Below, in pieces: positions 7,072-15,775 of a stretch of DNA of 21,329 nt; within the stretch, counting starts at the first letter, position 1, and each line of letters begins with the position of its first letter. The stretch is from the NCBI GenBank assembly GCA_023390335.1, contig JAEWCZ010000094.1, forward strand, positions 1-21,329, in the 5' to 3' direction. Below the pieces are notes generated by a model. That model did no database searches. It saw nothing but the letters and a program-made list of their open reading frames with translations, and had not been told where the DNA came from. The stretch is from Bacillota bacterium (GTDB lineage: Bacteria; Bacillota; Clostridia; Acetivibrionales; DSM-1351). The translations under genes and the position numbers were made by a program.

Positions 7072-8235
7072 TCAAATCACCTTGCAATCATAAAATTTTT
7101 TCTTTAGGTTAGCTGGTTTTGAAAAAAATGTCTTTAGCTCCCTTATAATCTTATCCGAAGTATTGCCATCCCCGTATGGATTTATTGTATTTACTACGAT
7201 ATGTTGAAATTCTTCGCTTAAGGCCATATCCATAGTTTCAGCGATTTCATTTTCCAGGGGACTGCAATTTATAATACTAGAAGCTTGTAATCTGCCTTTT
7301 TGCCGGTCACCTATATTAATTGTTGGTATTCGAAAGCTTGGTGCTTCAAGTAAACCACTTGAGGAATTACCGATTACCATTGAACAATACTTTAAAGCAC
7401 TTAAATATCTTGTCACTCCCATAGAAGAAAAGGCAATGGCATTCTCGTTTTGCACTATAAACTCATCAATCATCTGATTAATAATTCGTCCATTAGTATC
7501 GGCATTTGCCTTCGTAAAAATATACTTTAATTCACTATGCTTCCTGCAAGCCTGAAGTAATGCCTGAAACTGATCATGAGCACTGTTATTCTCCAATGTT
7601 ACCGGATGAAAAGTAATCATAGCATAATTTCTTTCTAAGGAAAAATTAATTGCCTCTTGTAATTCAGCCTTTGTAAGTAATGTCTCATTGAGTATGTTCT
7701 CTATCCCAATTGCTCCTACGCAAAAAACCCGATCAGGCTGTTCCCCTAATTGAATTACTCTGTTACGATATTCCTCCGTACTTGTAAAATGCAGATAACT
7801 TAATTTCGTAATTGCATGCCGGATTGAATCATCTATTGCTCCTTCTGTTATCTCTCCACCATAAAGATGTGTGATAGGAATTCGCTCATTCATTGCCGCA
7901 ATGCAGATTGCTAATGTTTCATAACGATCACCTAATACAATAACATTATTCGGCTTCATCCTCTCAAAATAGGAAGCAAAACCAATCATTGCCAAAGCCA
8001 TTGATTTGGAAATTGCAGATGGCGTGTCTGTATCTAACAGGATTTCAATTTTTTCATCAATTGATATCCCATCTTTTTCAATTTCCTGATAAGTAAATCC
8101 AAATTCTGATGACAAATGTGCTCCAGTTGCAACTACATGCACATCAAATTCCTGTACCAGCATCAATTTTTTGATAATCGGCTTAAGTAAACCATATTCT
8201 GCTCTAGTGGCTGTTACTACACATATCTTCTTCAT
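7072..8235 (-). CDS. legG: NDP-N,N'-diacetylbacillosamine 2-epimerase (hydrolysing)
   Basis: Releases the nucleotide and inverts C2 to give 2,4-diacetamido-2,4,6-trideoxymannose, the substrate of LegI. The 387-residue protein is a NeuC/WecB-type GT-B epimerase. It has the N-terminal VTATRAEYG (7-15), GDRYE (102-106), HLYGGEITEGAIDDSIRH (123-140) with the conserved His, Glu, Asp and His residues, and GNSSSGLLEAPSFRIPTINIG in the C-terminal half for nucleotide binding. Its ATG overlaps the legI stop by four bases (ATGA), as expected for coupled translation. NeuC of sialic acid synthesis is the close alternative. LegB, LegC and LegH in the same cluster favour the legionaminic acid role. Confidence 0.88.
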   Translation of the reverse strand: MKKICVVTATRAEYGLLKPIIKKLMLVQEFDVHVVATGAHLSSEFGFTYQEIEKDGISIDEKIEILLDTDTPSAISKSMALAMIGFASYFERMKPNNVIVLGDRYETLAICIAAMNERIPITHLYGGEITEGAIDDSIRHAITKLSYLHFTSTEEYRNRVIQLGEQPDRVFCVGAIGIENILNETLLTKAELQEAINFSLERNYAMITFHPVTLENNSAHDQFQALLQACRKHSELKYIFTKANADTNGRIINQMIDEFIVQNENAIAFSSMGVTRYLSALKYCSMVIGNSSSGLLEAPSFRIPTINIGDRQKGRLQASSIINCSPLENEIAETMDMALSEEFQHIVVNTINPYGDGNTSDKIIRELKTFFSKPANLKKKFYDCKVI

Positions 8236-9227
8236 AATTCTATCAACTCATCTTCTTTAAAATCTCTTATAGCCGCCTGTCCAAGTACCTGAAACCAATG
8301 CATGGGGCTTATTCCACTTCCAGGACGTTTTACAGTCAGATTATCTTCTGTAAAAAACTCACCTTTCACAATACTGCATTTTGCAGTAATGCTTTTCCTT
8401 GCAATCCCTATATTTTTAATTTCTGACTTTGCTAATACCTTTTCACCATTTCCTAAGGAACATTCGATATTTCTTATTGCGTTAACCATAGCTTTTAGTT
8501 CATCTGGATTTAAGCTCGCTTTATGATCCGGCCCCTCCATATTTTTATCAAGCGTAAAATGCTTTTCTATGACAGATGCACCTAATGCAACTGCTGCTAT
8601 CGGTACCTCGATTCCTTTAGTGTGATCAGAATAACCTACCGGCAAGCAGAACTCTCTTTGAATGGTAAGCATAGCGTTAAGATTTACATCTTCATAGGGG
8701 GTCGGGTACTCTGTTGTACAATGAAGAATAGTAATATCCTTTGTCCCATTTTCCTCCAGAATGTTTATAGCAGCACGGATGTCCCTCATATCACTCATAC
8801 CAGTAGATATAATAACTGATTTATTTAACTTTGCTATTTTTAATAAGAACGGAAGATTCGTAATATCACCTGAGGGTATTTTCCATTTGTTGATGCCAAG
8901 ATTTTGTAGAAAATCAATACTTTCCAAGTCAAAAGCAGTAGATAAAAATTCAATATCTTTTAAATCACAATAATTTCTTAATTCAATAAAAGCTTCATAG
9001 GAAAATTCCAGCTTTTTTAACATATCAAATTGAGTTTCGTCAGCAGTAGTGTACAATTTCTGGTATTCTGCTTTTGTTGCTAATCTGGAAACAATATTTT
9101 CAGTCTTATATGTCTGGAATTTAATGCAATCCGCACCGGCATCCTTTGCAGCATCCACCAACTGTTTGGCTATTTCCATACAACCGTTATGATTCACACC
9201 TGCTTCTGCTATAATATATGTTCTCAA
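8232..9227 (-). CDS. legI: N,N'-diacetyllegionaminate synthase
   Basis: Condenses phosphoenolpyruvate with the six-carbon diacetamido sugar to form the nine-carbon legionaminic acid. The 331-residue NeuB-family protein has a TIM barrel (about 1-270) with AEAGVNHNG (8-16), KFQTYKTE (36-43), IPSGDITN (117-124), GYSDHT (198-203), EKHFTLDK (221-228) and GPDHKASL (232-239). A C-terminal SAF/antifreeze-like domain (about 275-331) includes KRPGSGISP (300-308). The start is TTG at 9227, overlapping the legH stop by four bases. GGAGG lies ten bases upstream within legH and supports this start. Neu5Ac or pseudaminic acid synthase are alternatives; the neighbours argue for legionaminic acid. Confidence 0.88.
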   Translation of the reverse strand: MRTYIIAEAGVNHNGCMEIAKQLVDAAKDAGADCIKFQTYKTENIVSRLATKAEYQKLYTTADETQFDMLKKLEFSYEAFIELRNYCDLKDIEFLSTAFDLESIDFLQNLGINKWKIPSGDITNLPFLLKIAKLNKSVIISTGMSDMRDIRAAINILEENGTKDITILHCTTEYPTPYEDVNLNAMLTIQREFCLPVGYSDHTKGIEVPIAAVALGASVIEKHFTLDKNMEGPDHKASLNPDELKAMVNAIRNIECSLGNGEKVLAKSEIKNIGIARKSITAKCSIVKGEFFTEDNLTVKRPGSGISPMHWFQVLGQAAIRDFKEDELIEL

Positions 9228-9868
9228 ATCAAGTCAACCTCCTTACATGGATTACCATATGCAGTTATTCCATTCCCTATATTCTTTAATACCACGCTCC
9301 CCATACCAATCATCGTGTCATTTCCGATATTTACCATTTGCTTGACTACACTTCTGGCACCAATATGTGTATTTTCTCCAACATAGACATTTCCACACAG
9401 AACTGCACCTGGAGCAACATGTACAAACTTGTCGATACAGCAATCATGTTCCAAAGTAGAAGAGGTGTTAATAATTGAACCCTTTTTAATGGAGGTTCCT
9501 ACATTTATTACCGCATTTTTCCCAATATAAATACCATTTTCAAGGGTTACATTCCGACTAATGACTGCGGAAGGATCTATGATATTGGGAATACGAAAGC
9601 CAATCCTTTGCAATAGGTCAAACAGTTCAACCCGCTTTAAGGGATTACCGACACTACCCAGGCTGACAAAAGCATAATGATATCCGTAATAATATAGCCT
9701 TTTCAGATCATCATCACTGCCTATAATCTTTACGCTCAAAATATCTTTACCTATATTTTCCTTTAGGTCAATGATGCCAATTTCAGAATATTGCTCCCGA
9801 ATAAGCAAACTATCCAAAACTGATTTACAATGTCCACCGCCGCCAACTAATAATATTTTATCATTCAT
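9224..9868 (-). CDS. legH: NeuD/PglD-type sugar 4-N-acetyltransferase
   Basis: Acetylates the 4-amino group made by LegC, using acetyl-CoA, to give the diacetamido sugar. The 214-residue protein has the two-part NeuD/PglD layout. An N-terminal Rossmann-like sugar-nucleotide domain carries GGGGHCK (9-15). A left-handed beta-helix of hexapeptide repeats spans about 98-195 and carries the likely catalytic histidine at 141 (TLEHDC). The end has the YGNPCK turn (204-209). I chose ATG 9868. It overlaps the ptmE stop by eight bases and starts exactly at the Rossmann strand; the frame is open further upstream, but that part lies inside ptmE. It forms a tight ptmE-legH-legI-legG block with short overlaps. 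Confidence 0.82.
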   Translation of the reverse strand: MNDKILLVGGGGHCKSVLDSLLIREQYSEIGIIDLKENIGKDILSVKIIGSDDDLKRLYYYGYHYAFVSLGSVGNPLKRVELFDLLQRIGFRIPNIIDPSAVISRNVTLENGIYIGKNAVINVGTSIKKGSIINTSSTLEHDCCIDKFVHVAPGAVLCGNVYVGENTHIGARSVVKQMVNIGNDTMIGMGSVVLKNIGNGITAYGNPCKEVDLI

Positions 9869-10913
9869 CCCGTTCCAACCTTTTTCGCATTTCTTCCATC
9901 TCTTCCGGTTGTCCCATATCCATCCATGCATACTCACTGATGGGATAAACTCCGATTTTTTCCCCATTGTTTTTATATTTTTCAATTAAATCAGGAAAAC
10001 CAATCACTTTATCATCCTCAAGTTCTTCAATAACCTTAGGTTCCACAATATACATACCCGTATTAGTAAAGAACGAAAGCTCTGGCTTCTCTTTCATGCT
10101 TTCTATTTCACCATTCTTATTTATCTCAATAACTCCATATGGTATTTTTATATTTTTTAACGAACAAACCATAGTAATCAGGTTTTTCTCCTGTATGTGA
10201 AAATCATATATTTTTCCGTAATCTTCTTCAATAAGGATGTCGCAATTTGACAATACGAAAGTACTATTAATCTTCCCTCTCAGGAGACTTAATCCTCCTC
10301 CTGTACCGAGAGGTGTATTTTCATCAATGTATGTTAGGGCATAATCCTTTTCTATATCATTAAAATAAGCTTTAACCATATTTTTTTTATGATTAAGAAC
10401 CATATAGAAATTATGACACCCCGCATCATTAAACCGATTAATGATGTGTTCCGCAATTGGCAGATCACCAATAGGTATTAACGGCTTTGGTAATATTTTT
10501 GTATACGGGTAGAGTCTGGTTCCCAAGCCGCCTGCCATAATGATGACAGGAACATCAATTTCTCTTCTGTTCCTTATCTCTTTCTCATTTAAAAAGAGTA
10601 TTGTTACAATCTGTCTGTTTTTATCCACTACAGGCAGTGCCTCTATACCGCATTCGAGCATTTTTTCTTTTGCTTTTGCTTTTTCATTTTCAAATATATA
10701 AACAGGATGATAATTGGCAATGTCCTTAACCCTGGCGTCAAGATTTCCCTTTTTCAATATCCATCTTCTTATATCACCATCTGTTATTGTAGCAATTAAC
10801 CCAGAAGAGCCAGCAACAAACAAAATTTTCATTGCCACTTTATCTAATAACCCCATTGCTTCCAGCATCGTACATTCTTCACCGATAAGAAATTCCTTTA
10901 TATTCAGTGCCAT
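9861..10913 (-). CDS. ptmE: CBS-domain nucleotidyltransferase, probable glucosamine-1-phosphate guanylyltransferase
   Basis: Likely makes the GDP-amino sugar that enters legionaminic acid synthesis, as PtmE does in Campylobacter. The 350-residue protein carries two CBS domains at its N-terminus (about 6-56, with TDGDIRRW at 44-51, and 64-110) and a sugar-phosphate nucleotidyltransferase domain (about 121-350). The latter has the signature MAGGLGTRLYPYT (126-138), LPKPLIP (141-147), GTGGGLSLL and SNCDI. The CBS fusion distinguishes this group from RmlA or GlmU. A GAGGTGA ribosome binding site directly precedes the ATG; the gap to legC is 25 bases. The choice of GTP over other nucleotides rests on family knowledge, not on residues I can read. 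Confidence 0.8.
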   Translation of the reverse strand: MALNIKEFLIGEECTMLEAMGLLDKVAMKILFVAGSSGLIATITDGDIRRWILKKGNLDARVKDIANYHPVYIFENEKAKAKEKMLECGIEALPVVDKNRQIVTILFLNEKEIRNRREIDVPVIIMAGGLGTRLYPYTKILPKPLIPIGDLPIAEHIINRFNDAGCHNFYMVLNHKKNMVKAYFNDIEKDYALTYIDENTPLGTGGGLSLLRGKINSTFVLSNCDILIEEDYGKIYDFHIQEKNLITMVCSLKNIKIPYGVIEINKNGEIESMKEKPELSFFTNTGMYIVEPKVIEELEDDKVIGFPDLIEKYKNNGEKIGVYPISEYAWMDMGQPEEMEEMRKRLERDE

Positions 10914-10938
10914 TCACCTCTTTTCACATTGTTACCCA

Positions 10939-12096
10939 TTATACTTTAAGGCATTCTACCACATATAACAAATCCTCTTCCGAAAGATTAGAACTGCACG
11001 GTATATTTACAATATGTTTCAGATAATGTTCCGCCTTCTCAATATAATAATTTTGACTATCTAAATAAGGCCCTTGAGTATGTATCAATCCCCATACCGG
11101 CCTGGCTTGTATTCCTTTTGATGACAAATACCGAATTACTTCATCTCGGTTCATTGGATATGTATCATCACAAAACATTGAATAAAACCAGCTATTCCAT
11201 CTGGTATTACTTCTATAATCCATTAATGATAATCCCTGAATATCTCGAAAATTTTTCTGGTAAAGCTCATAATTTTTTTTCTTTGTTATAATAAAATCCT
11301 CTAACTGCTCCAATTGTGCTAAGCCCAGTGCTGCCTGTAAGTTAGTCATGCGGTAATTATACCCTATTTCATCATGAATAAAGTATAATTCGTCACTTTT
11401 CGCCTGAGTCGTTAGATGCTTGGCTCTCCTTAATAATTCTTTATTGGCGGAAACAATCATTCCACCGCCACCAGTAGTAATAATCTTATTACCATTGAAG
11501 GAATAAATACCCACAGTACCAATCGTACCGGCATATTTACCTTTATACCTACCTTCTTTATAATAAGTGCCAAGGGCTTCTGTAGCATCTTCAATCACAA
11601 TCAAATTAAACTCGTCAGCAATTTTCATAATCACTTCCATATCCGCTAGATTGCCGAACACATGAACTACAATAATCGCCTTAATCTGCTTATTTGTCCT
11701 CTTGTTAATAAGTCTTCTATCTGTAAATATACACTCACGCTGCATAAAACCCATTAATTTATCTGGATCCATAGTCAGAGAATCATCGCAATCCATAAAA
11801 ACTGCATCTGCATGGATATATTTTACTGGATTTACAGCAGCTATAAAGGTTAACGTAGGAACAATAACCTCATCCTCTCCTGTAACACCACATACCTGCA
11901 GTGCAACATGAATGCCTGAAGTTCCGTTTTGGCAAGAAACAGCTCCCTCCGAATGAACATACTGGGCTATCTTCTCTTCAAATTCATTTACATAAGGACC
12001 TCCGGTAGAAACCCATTCCGTTTCAACTGCTGTAGTGACATACTCTACTTCTCTTCCTTTTAAATTAGGAACCGATAGTGGTATAAATTTATCCAT
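10939..12096 (-). CDS. legC: LegC-type PLP-dependent sugar aminotransferase
   Basis: Transfers an amino group to C4 of the 4-keto-6-deoxy sugar nucleotide made by LegB. The protein has 385 residues from the chosen start and belongs to the DegT/DnrJ/EryC1 family. Visible elements: TEWVSTGGPYV (26-36), QNGTSGIHVAL (56-66) for PLP phosphate, VHVFGN (144-149), VIEDATEALGT (167-177) with the PLP-contacting D170, and SFNGNKIITTGGGGM (199-213) with the Schiff-base lysine K204. The ATG at 12096 is preferred because GAGG lies six bases upstream. The open frame extends to a TTG at 12126 that would overlap the upstream gene. It lies 17 bases after the acetyltransferase gene. Confidence 0.87.
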   Translation of the reverse strand: MDKFIPLSVPNLKGREVEYVTTAVETEWVSTGGPYVNEFEEKIAQYVHSEGAVSCQNGTSGIHVALQVCGVTGEDEVIVPTLTFIAAVNPVKYIHADAVFMDCDDSLTMDPDKLMGFMQRECIFTDRRLINKRTNKQIKAIIVVHVFGNLADMEVIMKIADEFNLIVIEDATEALGTYYKEGRYKGKYAGTIGTVGIYSFNGNKIITTGGGGMIVSANKELLRRAKHLTTQAKSDELYFIHDEIGYNYRMTNLQAALGLAQLEQLEDFIITKKKNYELYQKNFRDIQGLSLMDYRSNTRWNSWFYSMFCDDTYPMNRDEVIRYLSSKGIQARPVWGLIHTQGPYLDSQNYYIEKAEHYLKHIVNIPCSSNLSEEDLLYVVECLKV

Positions 12097-12113
12097 CCTG
12101 TACCTCATTCCAA

Positions 12114-12773
12114 CTAGATAGACCAAAAATGTGAAATCATAAGGTCCAAATAGTTTTTATCCTTATTTTTAATTATTAAATTTGGTGATTGTCCAAATAC
12201 AATGCAATTATCCGGAATTGTATCATCTTTTATAATTGTTCCTGTAGATACCAGAACATTGCTACCTATTTTGGAATCTCCTAAGATAGTAGAATTTGCA
12301 TACAATATAACATTTTCTCCAATTACCGGATATTTTCCTTTGTTTCCGCCAATGGTACACCCTTGATATAGAAAGAGTCCGTTACTATACTTTGCTTTTC
12401 CTAAAACACTACCTACAGGGTGCTCCACTCCCCAATATTCCGGAAGCCTTATTTCGTAATACCAATCTACGGAATGTAAAATTTTATTCAAATAAAATAC
12501 AATGGACGCCAACTTCTTATTGTTGCCAATCAAATGAATCGTGTTTGATAAATAATATAAAAAAATAGAATATTGCCCGGAATGATAAGGAGAAAAAAAC
12601 AACTCCTGCTGATCATTGCGGTAATAGGAGCTCTTATTTACTTGAAAACATTTTTCGCATTTTTGCAAAGTCACATTAATATATGGCTCAACATCATCAG
12701 ATGGGCCAAACATGTTGGTAAGTTGCCTATTTACGTGATTTATCAAGTCTGCTTTTCCAATTTCTACAATCAT
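12114..12773 (-). CDS. serine acetyltransferase-like hexapeptide acyltransferase
   Basis: A 219-residue protein whose C-terminal part (about 112-200) is a left-handed beta-helix of hexapeptide repeats like serine acetyltransferase: VEHPVGSVLGKA (116-127), YQGCTIGGNKGKYPVIGENVILYA (136-159), STILGDSKIGSNVLVSTGTIIKDD. The N-terminal 110 residues are helical with no recognised domain. H118 could be the catalytic base. It lies between legB and legC, and legH already covers 4-N-acetylation. This enzyme may acetylate the GDP-glucosamine precursor or add an O- or N-acyl group to the finished nonulosonate; both are inference. GAGG seven bases before the ATG supports the start. A cysteine-synthesis role is unlikely here. 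Confidence 0.72.
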   Translation of the reverse strand: MIVEIGKADLINHVNRQLTNMFGPSDDVEPYINVTLQKCEKCFQVNKSSYYRNDQQELFFSPYHSGQYSIFLYYLSNTIHLIGNNKKLASIVFYLNKILHSVDWYYEIRLPEYWGVEHPVGSVLGKAKYSNGLFLYQGCTIGGNKGKYPVIGENVILYANSTILGDSKIGSNVLVSTGTIIKDDTIPDNCIVFGQSPNLIIKNKDKNYLDLMISHFWSI

Positions 12774-12830
12774 TATTTAACCTCATAATCCTTAGCATAT
12801 ATTTGCTCTACACAACTTAAGTTTACATAC

Positions 12831-12859
12831 ATTATATATGGTAACGCTTATATGCCCAA
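12831..12859 (-). promoter_or_regulatory. possible sigma-A promoter between legB and the acetyltransferase gene
   Basis: On the minus strand TTGGGC (12859-12854) is followed after exactly 17 bases by a perfect TATAAT (12836-12831), about 58 bases before the acetyltransferase ATG. The -35 match is weak (3 of 6). It would give the long downstream leg operon its own promoter. Confidence 0.4.
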
Positions 12860-12885
12860 GTACTTTTGAATATATATTTAATGAC

Positions 12886-13866
12886 TTATAAGTTATATAT
12901 TTCTGGTTTATATTTATCTAAATTCTCTTTTAAAAATGCTATCGTTTCAGCCAATCCCTGTTCAAAAGTGTATTGTGGTCTCCAATCAGTCAATTCTTTA
13001 ATCTTCTTGTTTGAACCTAATAGTCTATTTACTTCGCTCTTCTCTGGCCTAAGTCTTTGTTCATCGCAAATAATTTTAGCAGTTGGATTTATTTGACTAA
13101 TCAGTTCTTTTGCGAGCTGCTCAATGGATATTTCTTTCTGTGTTGCAATATTAATCTCTTCTCCAATGGTTTTATTCGATTTGGCAATCTCAATAAAACC
13201 ATTTGCAGTATCTTTAACATAGCTAAAATCTCTCGTCGGAGTTATAGCTCCAAGCATAATCTCAGTTTTTCCAGAAAGCAATTGTGTAATAATAGTCGGG
13301 ATTACAGCTCGTGCAGATTGTCTGGGCCCATAAGTATTAAAAGGGCGTACTATCGTTAAGGGTATATCAAAACTCCGATAGAATGACTCAGCCAATCTAT
13401 CTGCACCTATTTTAGTAGCAGAATATGGGGATTGTCCCTGAAAAGGATGTTTTTCATCAATAGGAATATATTGGGCTGTTCCATACACTTCCGAAGTAGA
13501 GGTAATCAATATTCTAGAGGTATCTAAATCTTTTGCCGCTTGTAAAATATTTAATGTACCTTTGATATTAGTATCGACATAAGTATCTGGAGAATGATAG
13601 CTGAAAGGAATTGCAATGAGTGCCGCCAAATGATACACTGTATCAATACCTTTCAGTGCTTCTCTGACACCATTAGGATCTCTAATATCCCCTTGGAATA
13701 TTTCTACATTTTTTATAATATTTTTAGGCAGAGTATCCAACCATCCCCAGGTATTAAAAGAATTATATAATGTAAAAGCTCTTACTTCCGCTCCTTGATT
13801 TATTAGCATTTCTGTTAGATGGCTACCAATAAATCCATCCGATCCAGTAACAAGTATTTTAGGCAT
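12886..13866 (-). CDS. legB: NAD-dependent sugar-nucleotide 4,6-dehydratase
   Basis: First committed enzyme of legionaminic acid synthesis, converting NDP-GlcNAc (GDP-linked in Campylobacter) to its 4-keto-6-deoxy form. The 326-residue protein is an extended SDR: TGSDGFIGSH (7-16) binds NAD, YHLAALIAIPFSY (78-90), STSEVYG (123-129), the catalytic YSATK (Y148, K152), RPFNTYGPRQSARAVIP (174-190) and the C-terminal WRPQYTFEQGL (295-305). RmlB-type dehydratases have an Asp-Glu pair in the STDEVYG loop; here the Asp is Ser125 and Glu126 is kept. UDP-glucuronate decarboxylases share that loop, but the neighbours favour LegB. GGAGG lies seven bases before the ATG. It is separated from the Maf gene by 88 bases that hold a possible promoter. 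Confidence 0.83.
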   Translation of the reverse strand: MPKILVTGSDGFIGSHLTEMLINQGAEVRAFTLYNSFNTWGWLDTLPKNIIKNVEIFQGDIRDPNGVREALKGIDTVYHLAALIAIPFSYHSPDTYVDTNIKGTLNILQAAKDLDTSRILITSTSEVYGTAQYIPIDEKHPFQGQSPYSATKIGADRLAESFYRSFDIPLTIVRPFNTYGPRQSARAVIPTIITQLLSGKTEIMLGAITPTRDFSYVKDTANGFIEIAKSNKTIGEEINIATQKEISIEQLAKELISQINPTAKIICDEQRLRPEKSEVNRLLGSNKKIKELTDWRPQYTFEQGLAETIAFLKENLDKYKPEIYNL

Positions 13867-13914
13867 AACAGTACCTCCACACTAATTATTCGTAATTAAA
13901 TTAAATGAATGAAT

Positions 13915-13943
13915 ATTATAGTAATTATAAAACACAGTCTCCA
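13915..13943 (-). promoter_or_regulatory. possible sigma-A promoter for legB
   Basis: TGGAGA (13943-13938) and a perfect TATAAT (13920-13915) are spaced by 17 bases on the minus strand, 49 bases upstream of the legB ATG. The -35 box matches consensus in four of six positions. The surroundings are very AT-rich, so chance matches are likely. Confidence 0.4.
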
Positions 13944-13954
13944 TAAGTACCTTT

Positions 13955-15757
13955 TTATATCGATCTTATGTCTTCTATCCTGGTCTTTAAGTCATTTCCC
14001 ACTTCCAATATAATTTCATATAGTTTTGCGGCTTTCTCATAGGTTATCCTATTATTTTCTTTCAAGTCTTCCGAAAAATAATAAATCCCATCTAAATCAA
14101 TAGAATTTTTAGTTGTAACCAAGTCATCCATCAAGGAAAAACTTTTCAATCCGTAAATAGTATCATTTAATTCCAGTAATTTTCTTCCCAATCTTTTCTC
14201 TTTATTCTTATCAATTTTACCTTTCAGCAATTGTCTACAATTTTTAAGTCCTTTCTCTGCATTTTCCAATATTTGATCAATTTCCAAAAGGGAATTTTGC
14301 ATATATTTCTGCACCTTATTGTATTCTTCTGCCGTTATGCGGCTAATACTTTGGCAGAACTGTTCCATATTAAAGTTTCTATCCGGCAGATCATCAATAA
14401 CATCCTTCAAGGGAATATATTTGGCTCTCTCGATTTTAGCACCCTCTAACTTAGTATCAATCACTTCCACCTCAGGAGTATTTCTAATTCTATCATTGAA
14501 ATGCGCTAGATATTCTTTCCAATCATACCTTGAGCGCACCATCTTTCCGTTCACACCTTCAACATACACATCATCCTGCCCAATTTCCTCTGTAATTCCG
14601 CCCATGTGGCTTTTACCATCCTTATAGGCCAAGTCCTGCCCAACCAATATAATCTTCTTTATCCCTATTGCAAGACAGCATTCAAAGGCTGTTGTTGCAA
14701 CGGAAGCGCCGGAAGTTACAAACGGAGGAATATGTCCTGTTATTCTGAATAATTCTCCGACATATTCATTATCGCAGTAAATAATTTTCATTCCTTTATG
14801 AGCATTCATAACCGCATGACTCGATTCCATACGGCAAACCATGGGAATATGGATGTTGCTACGCCTAGAAAAATATTCTAACTTTTTTATTCCGTCTAGA
14901 GTTACAAGCATGTCTGGTTTAATTCCGTTATCCAATAAAAAATCCAATACCCGATCCACTGCTACTATTACTGCTCTCCCTTTTATTTCCTTTAACTGCT
15001 CTATACTCTCTTCTACAGACGGTCCTGCTGCTACTATTACTGCTGGTATATCTACCGGAAGTACTTCTGCAAGTTCATACAAGGAAACACTATCTTTTAA
15101 ATACGGCAAATTCAAAAGAATATTTTCAATATCTTTTTCCGCAAAACGTACCCGTGTGTTATTGTTTAATGACATATGTACATTCGCATCTCTAATCTCT
15201 TTATAAAAATCCCTGAATTCCATCGCAAAGATAATATCATATTTCGGATGCACAATGAATAGCTGTCCGGCAGCATTTTCAATTCCCAGAAATGCACCAT
15301 AATAGTTGTGGAAATCTTTTTCGTTAATCCCCTTCACTATTAGAATAACATTTTCATCTTCTAATATATCTGATATATCATAATTATTCAATATATGTAA
15401 AAACACTTGGCAAGAAGGCTCATAAATAATTAAACAACTGCCTGTGTTCATTCTTCTACGTACTTCACGTGCCATATATCCATTAGCCAGACCAAACATG
15501 GCAATAATTGCATTTATATAATAAAAATCAAACTGTTCTGCCCATATCTTCGCTTCATTTTCGGGACTGTACATACTGTTCAATCGATATTTTCCACTAT
15601 TATCGGCAAGAAAAAGTATCTTCGAACTGTCTTTTGCTTCTTCAGAAGATATCTCACAGGCTCCACATTCCACTTTTTCCTTTGAATCAAGTTTGCAAAA
15701 CAAACTGTTTTTAATTTTTTCCATCGCTTTAGTATTTTTTTCATAAAAGTCCATCAT
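13955..15757 (-). CDS. Maf-type flagellin glycosyltransferase (DUF115 / MptE-like)
   Basis: A 600-residue motility-associated factor. Family members transfer nonulosonates (pseudaminic or legionaminic acid) from CMP-sugar to Ser/Thr of flagellin in the cytoplasm before export. The N-terminal part starts with the usual short helix EKNTKAMEKIKN. The central DUF115 domain (about 215-385) shows IPAVIVAAGPSVEES (237-251), the AGPS nucleotide-binding turn, VAVDRVLDFLLDNGIKPD (265-282), LDGI (287-290), TSGASVATTAFE (348-359) and LVGQDLAY (371-378). About 450-600 is helical. It begins 18 bases after the small helical protein gene and sits beside flagellin and a leg cluster, so CMP-legionaminic acid is the likely donor. 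The start has two adjacent ATGs, with AGGGG a short way upstream. Confidence 0.85.
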   Translation of the reverse strand: MMDFYEKNTKAMEKIKNSLFCKLDSKEKVECGACEISSEEAKDSSKILFLADNSGKYRLNSMYSPENEAKIWAEQFDFYYINAIIAMFGLANGYMAREVRRRMNTGSCLIIYEPSCQVFLHILNNYDISDILEDENVILIVKGINEKDFHNYYGAFLGIENAAGQLFIVHPKYDIIFAMEFRDFYKEIRDANVHMSLNNNTRVRFAEKDIENILLNLPYLKDSVSLYELAEVLPVDIPAVIVAAGPSVEESIEQLKEIKGRAVIVAVDRVLDFLLDNGIKPDMLVTLDGIKKLEYFSRRSNIHIPMVCRMESSHAVMNAHKGMKIIYCDNEYVGELFRITGHIPPFVTSGASVATTAFECCLAIGIKKIILVGQDLAYKDGKSHMGGITEEIGQDDVYVEGVNGKMVRSRYDWKEYLAHFNDRIRNTPEVEVIDTKLEGAKIERAKYIPLKDVIDDLPDRNFNMEQFCQSISRITAEEYNKVQKYMQNSLLEIDQILENAEKGLKNCRQLLKGKIDKNKEKRLGRKLLELNDTIYGLKSFSLMDDLVTTKNSIDLDGIYYFSEDLKENNRITYEKAAKLYEIILEVGNDLKTRIEDIRSI

Positions 15758-15775
15758 TCCATGCCCCTATACATG

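Noticed and set aside
12886..13866. Assignment of LegB as a UDP-glucuronate decarboxylase because of STSEVYG
   Set aside because: The loop is shared, but the leg operon context and the missing decarboxylation partner genes favour the 4,6-dehydratase.
14319..15206. Plus-strand open frames of 102 and 121 codons opposite the Maf gene
   Set aside because: They lie fully antisense to a well-supported gene, have no ribosome binding site or known motif, and show shadow-like composition.
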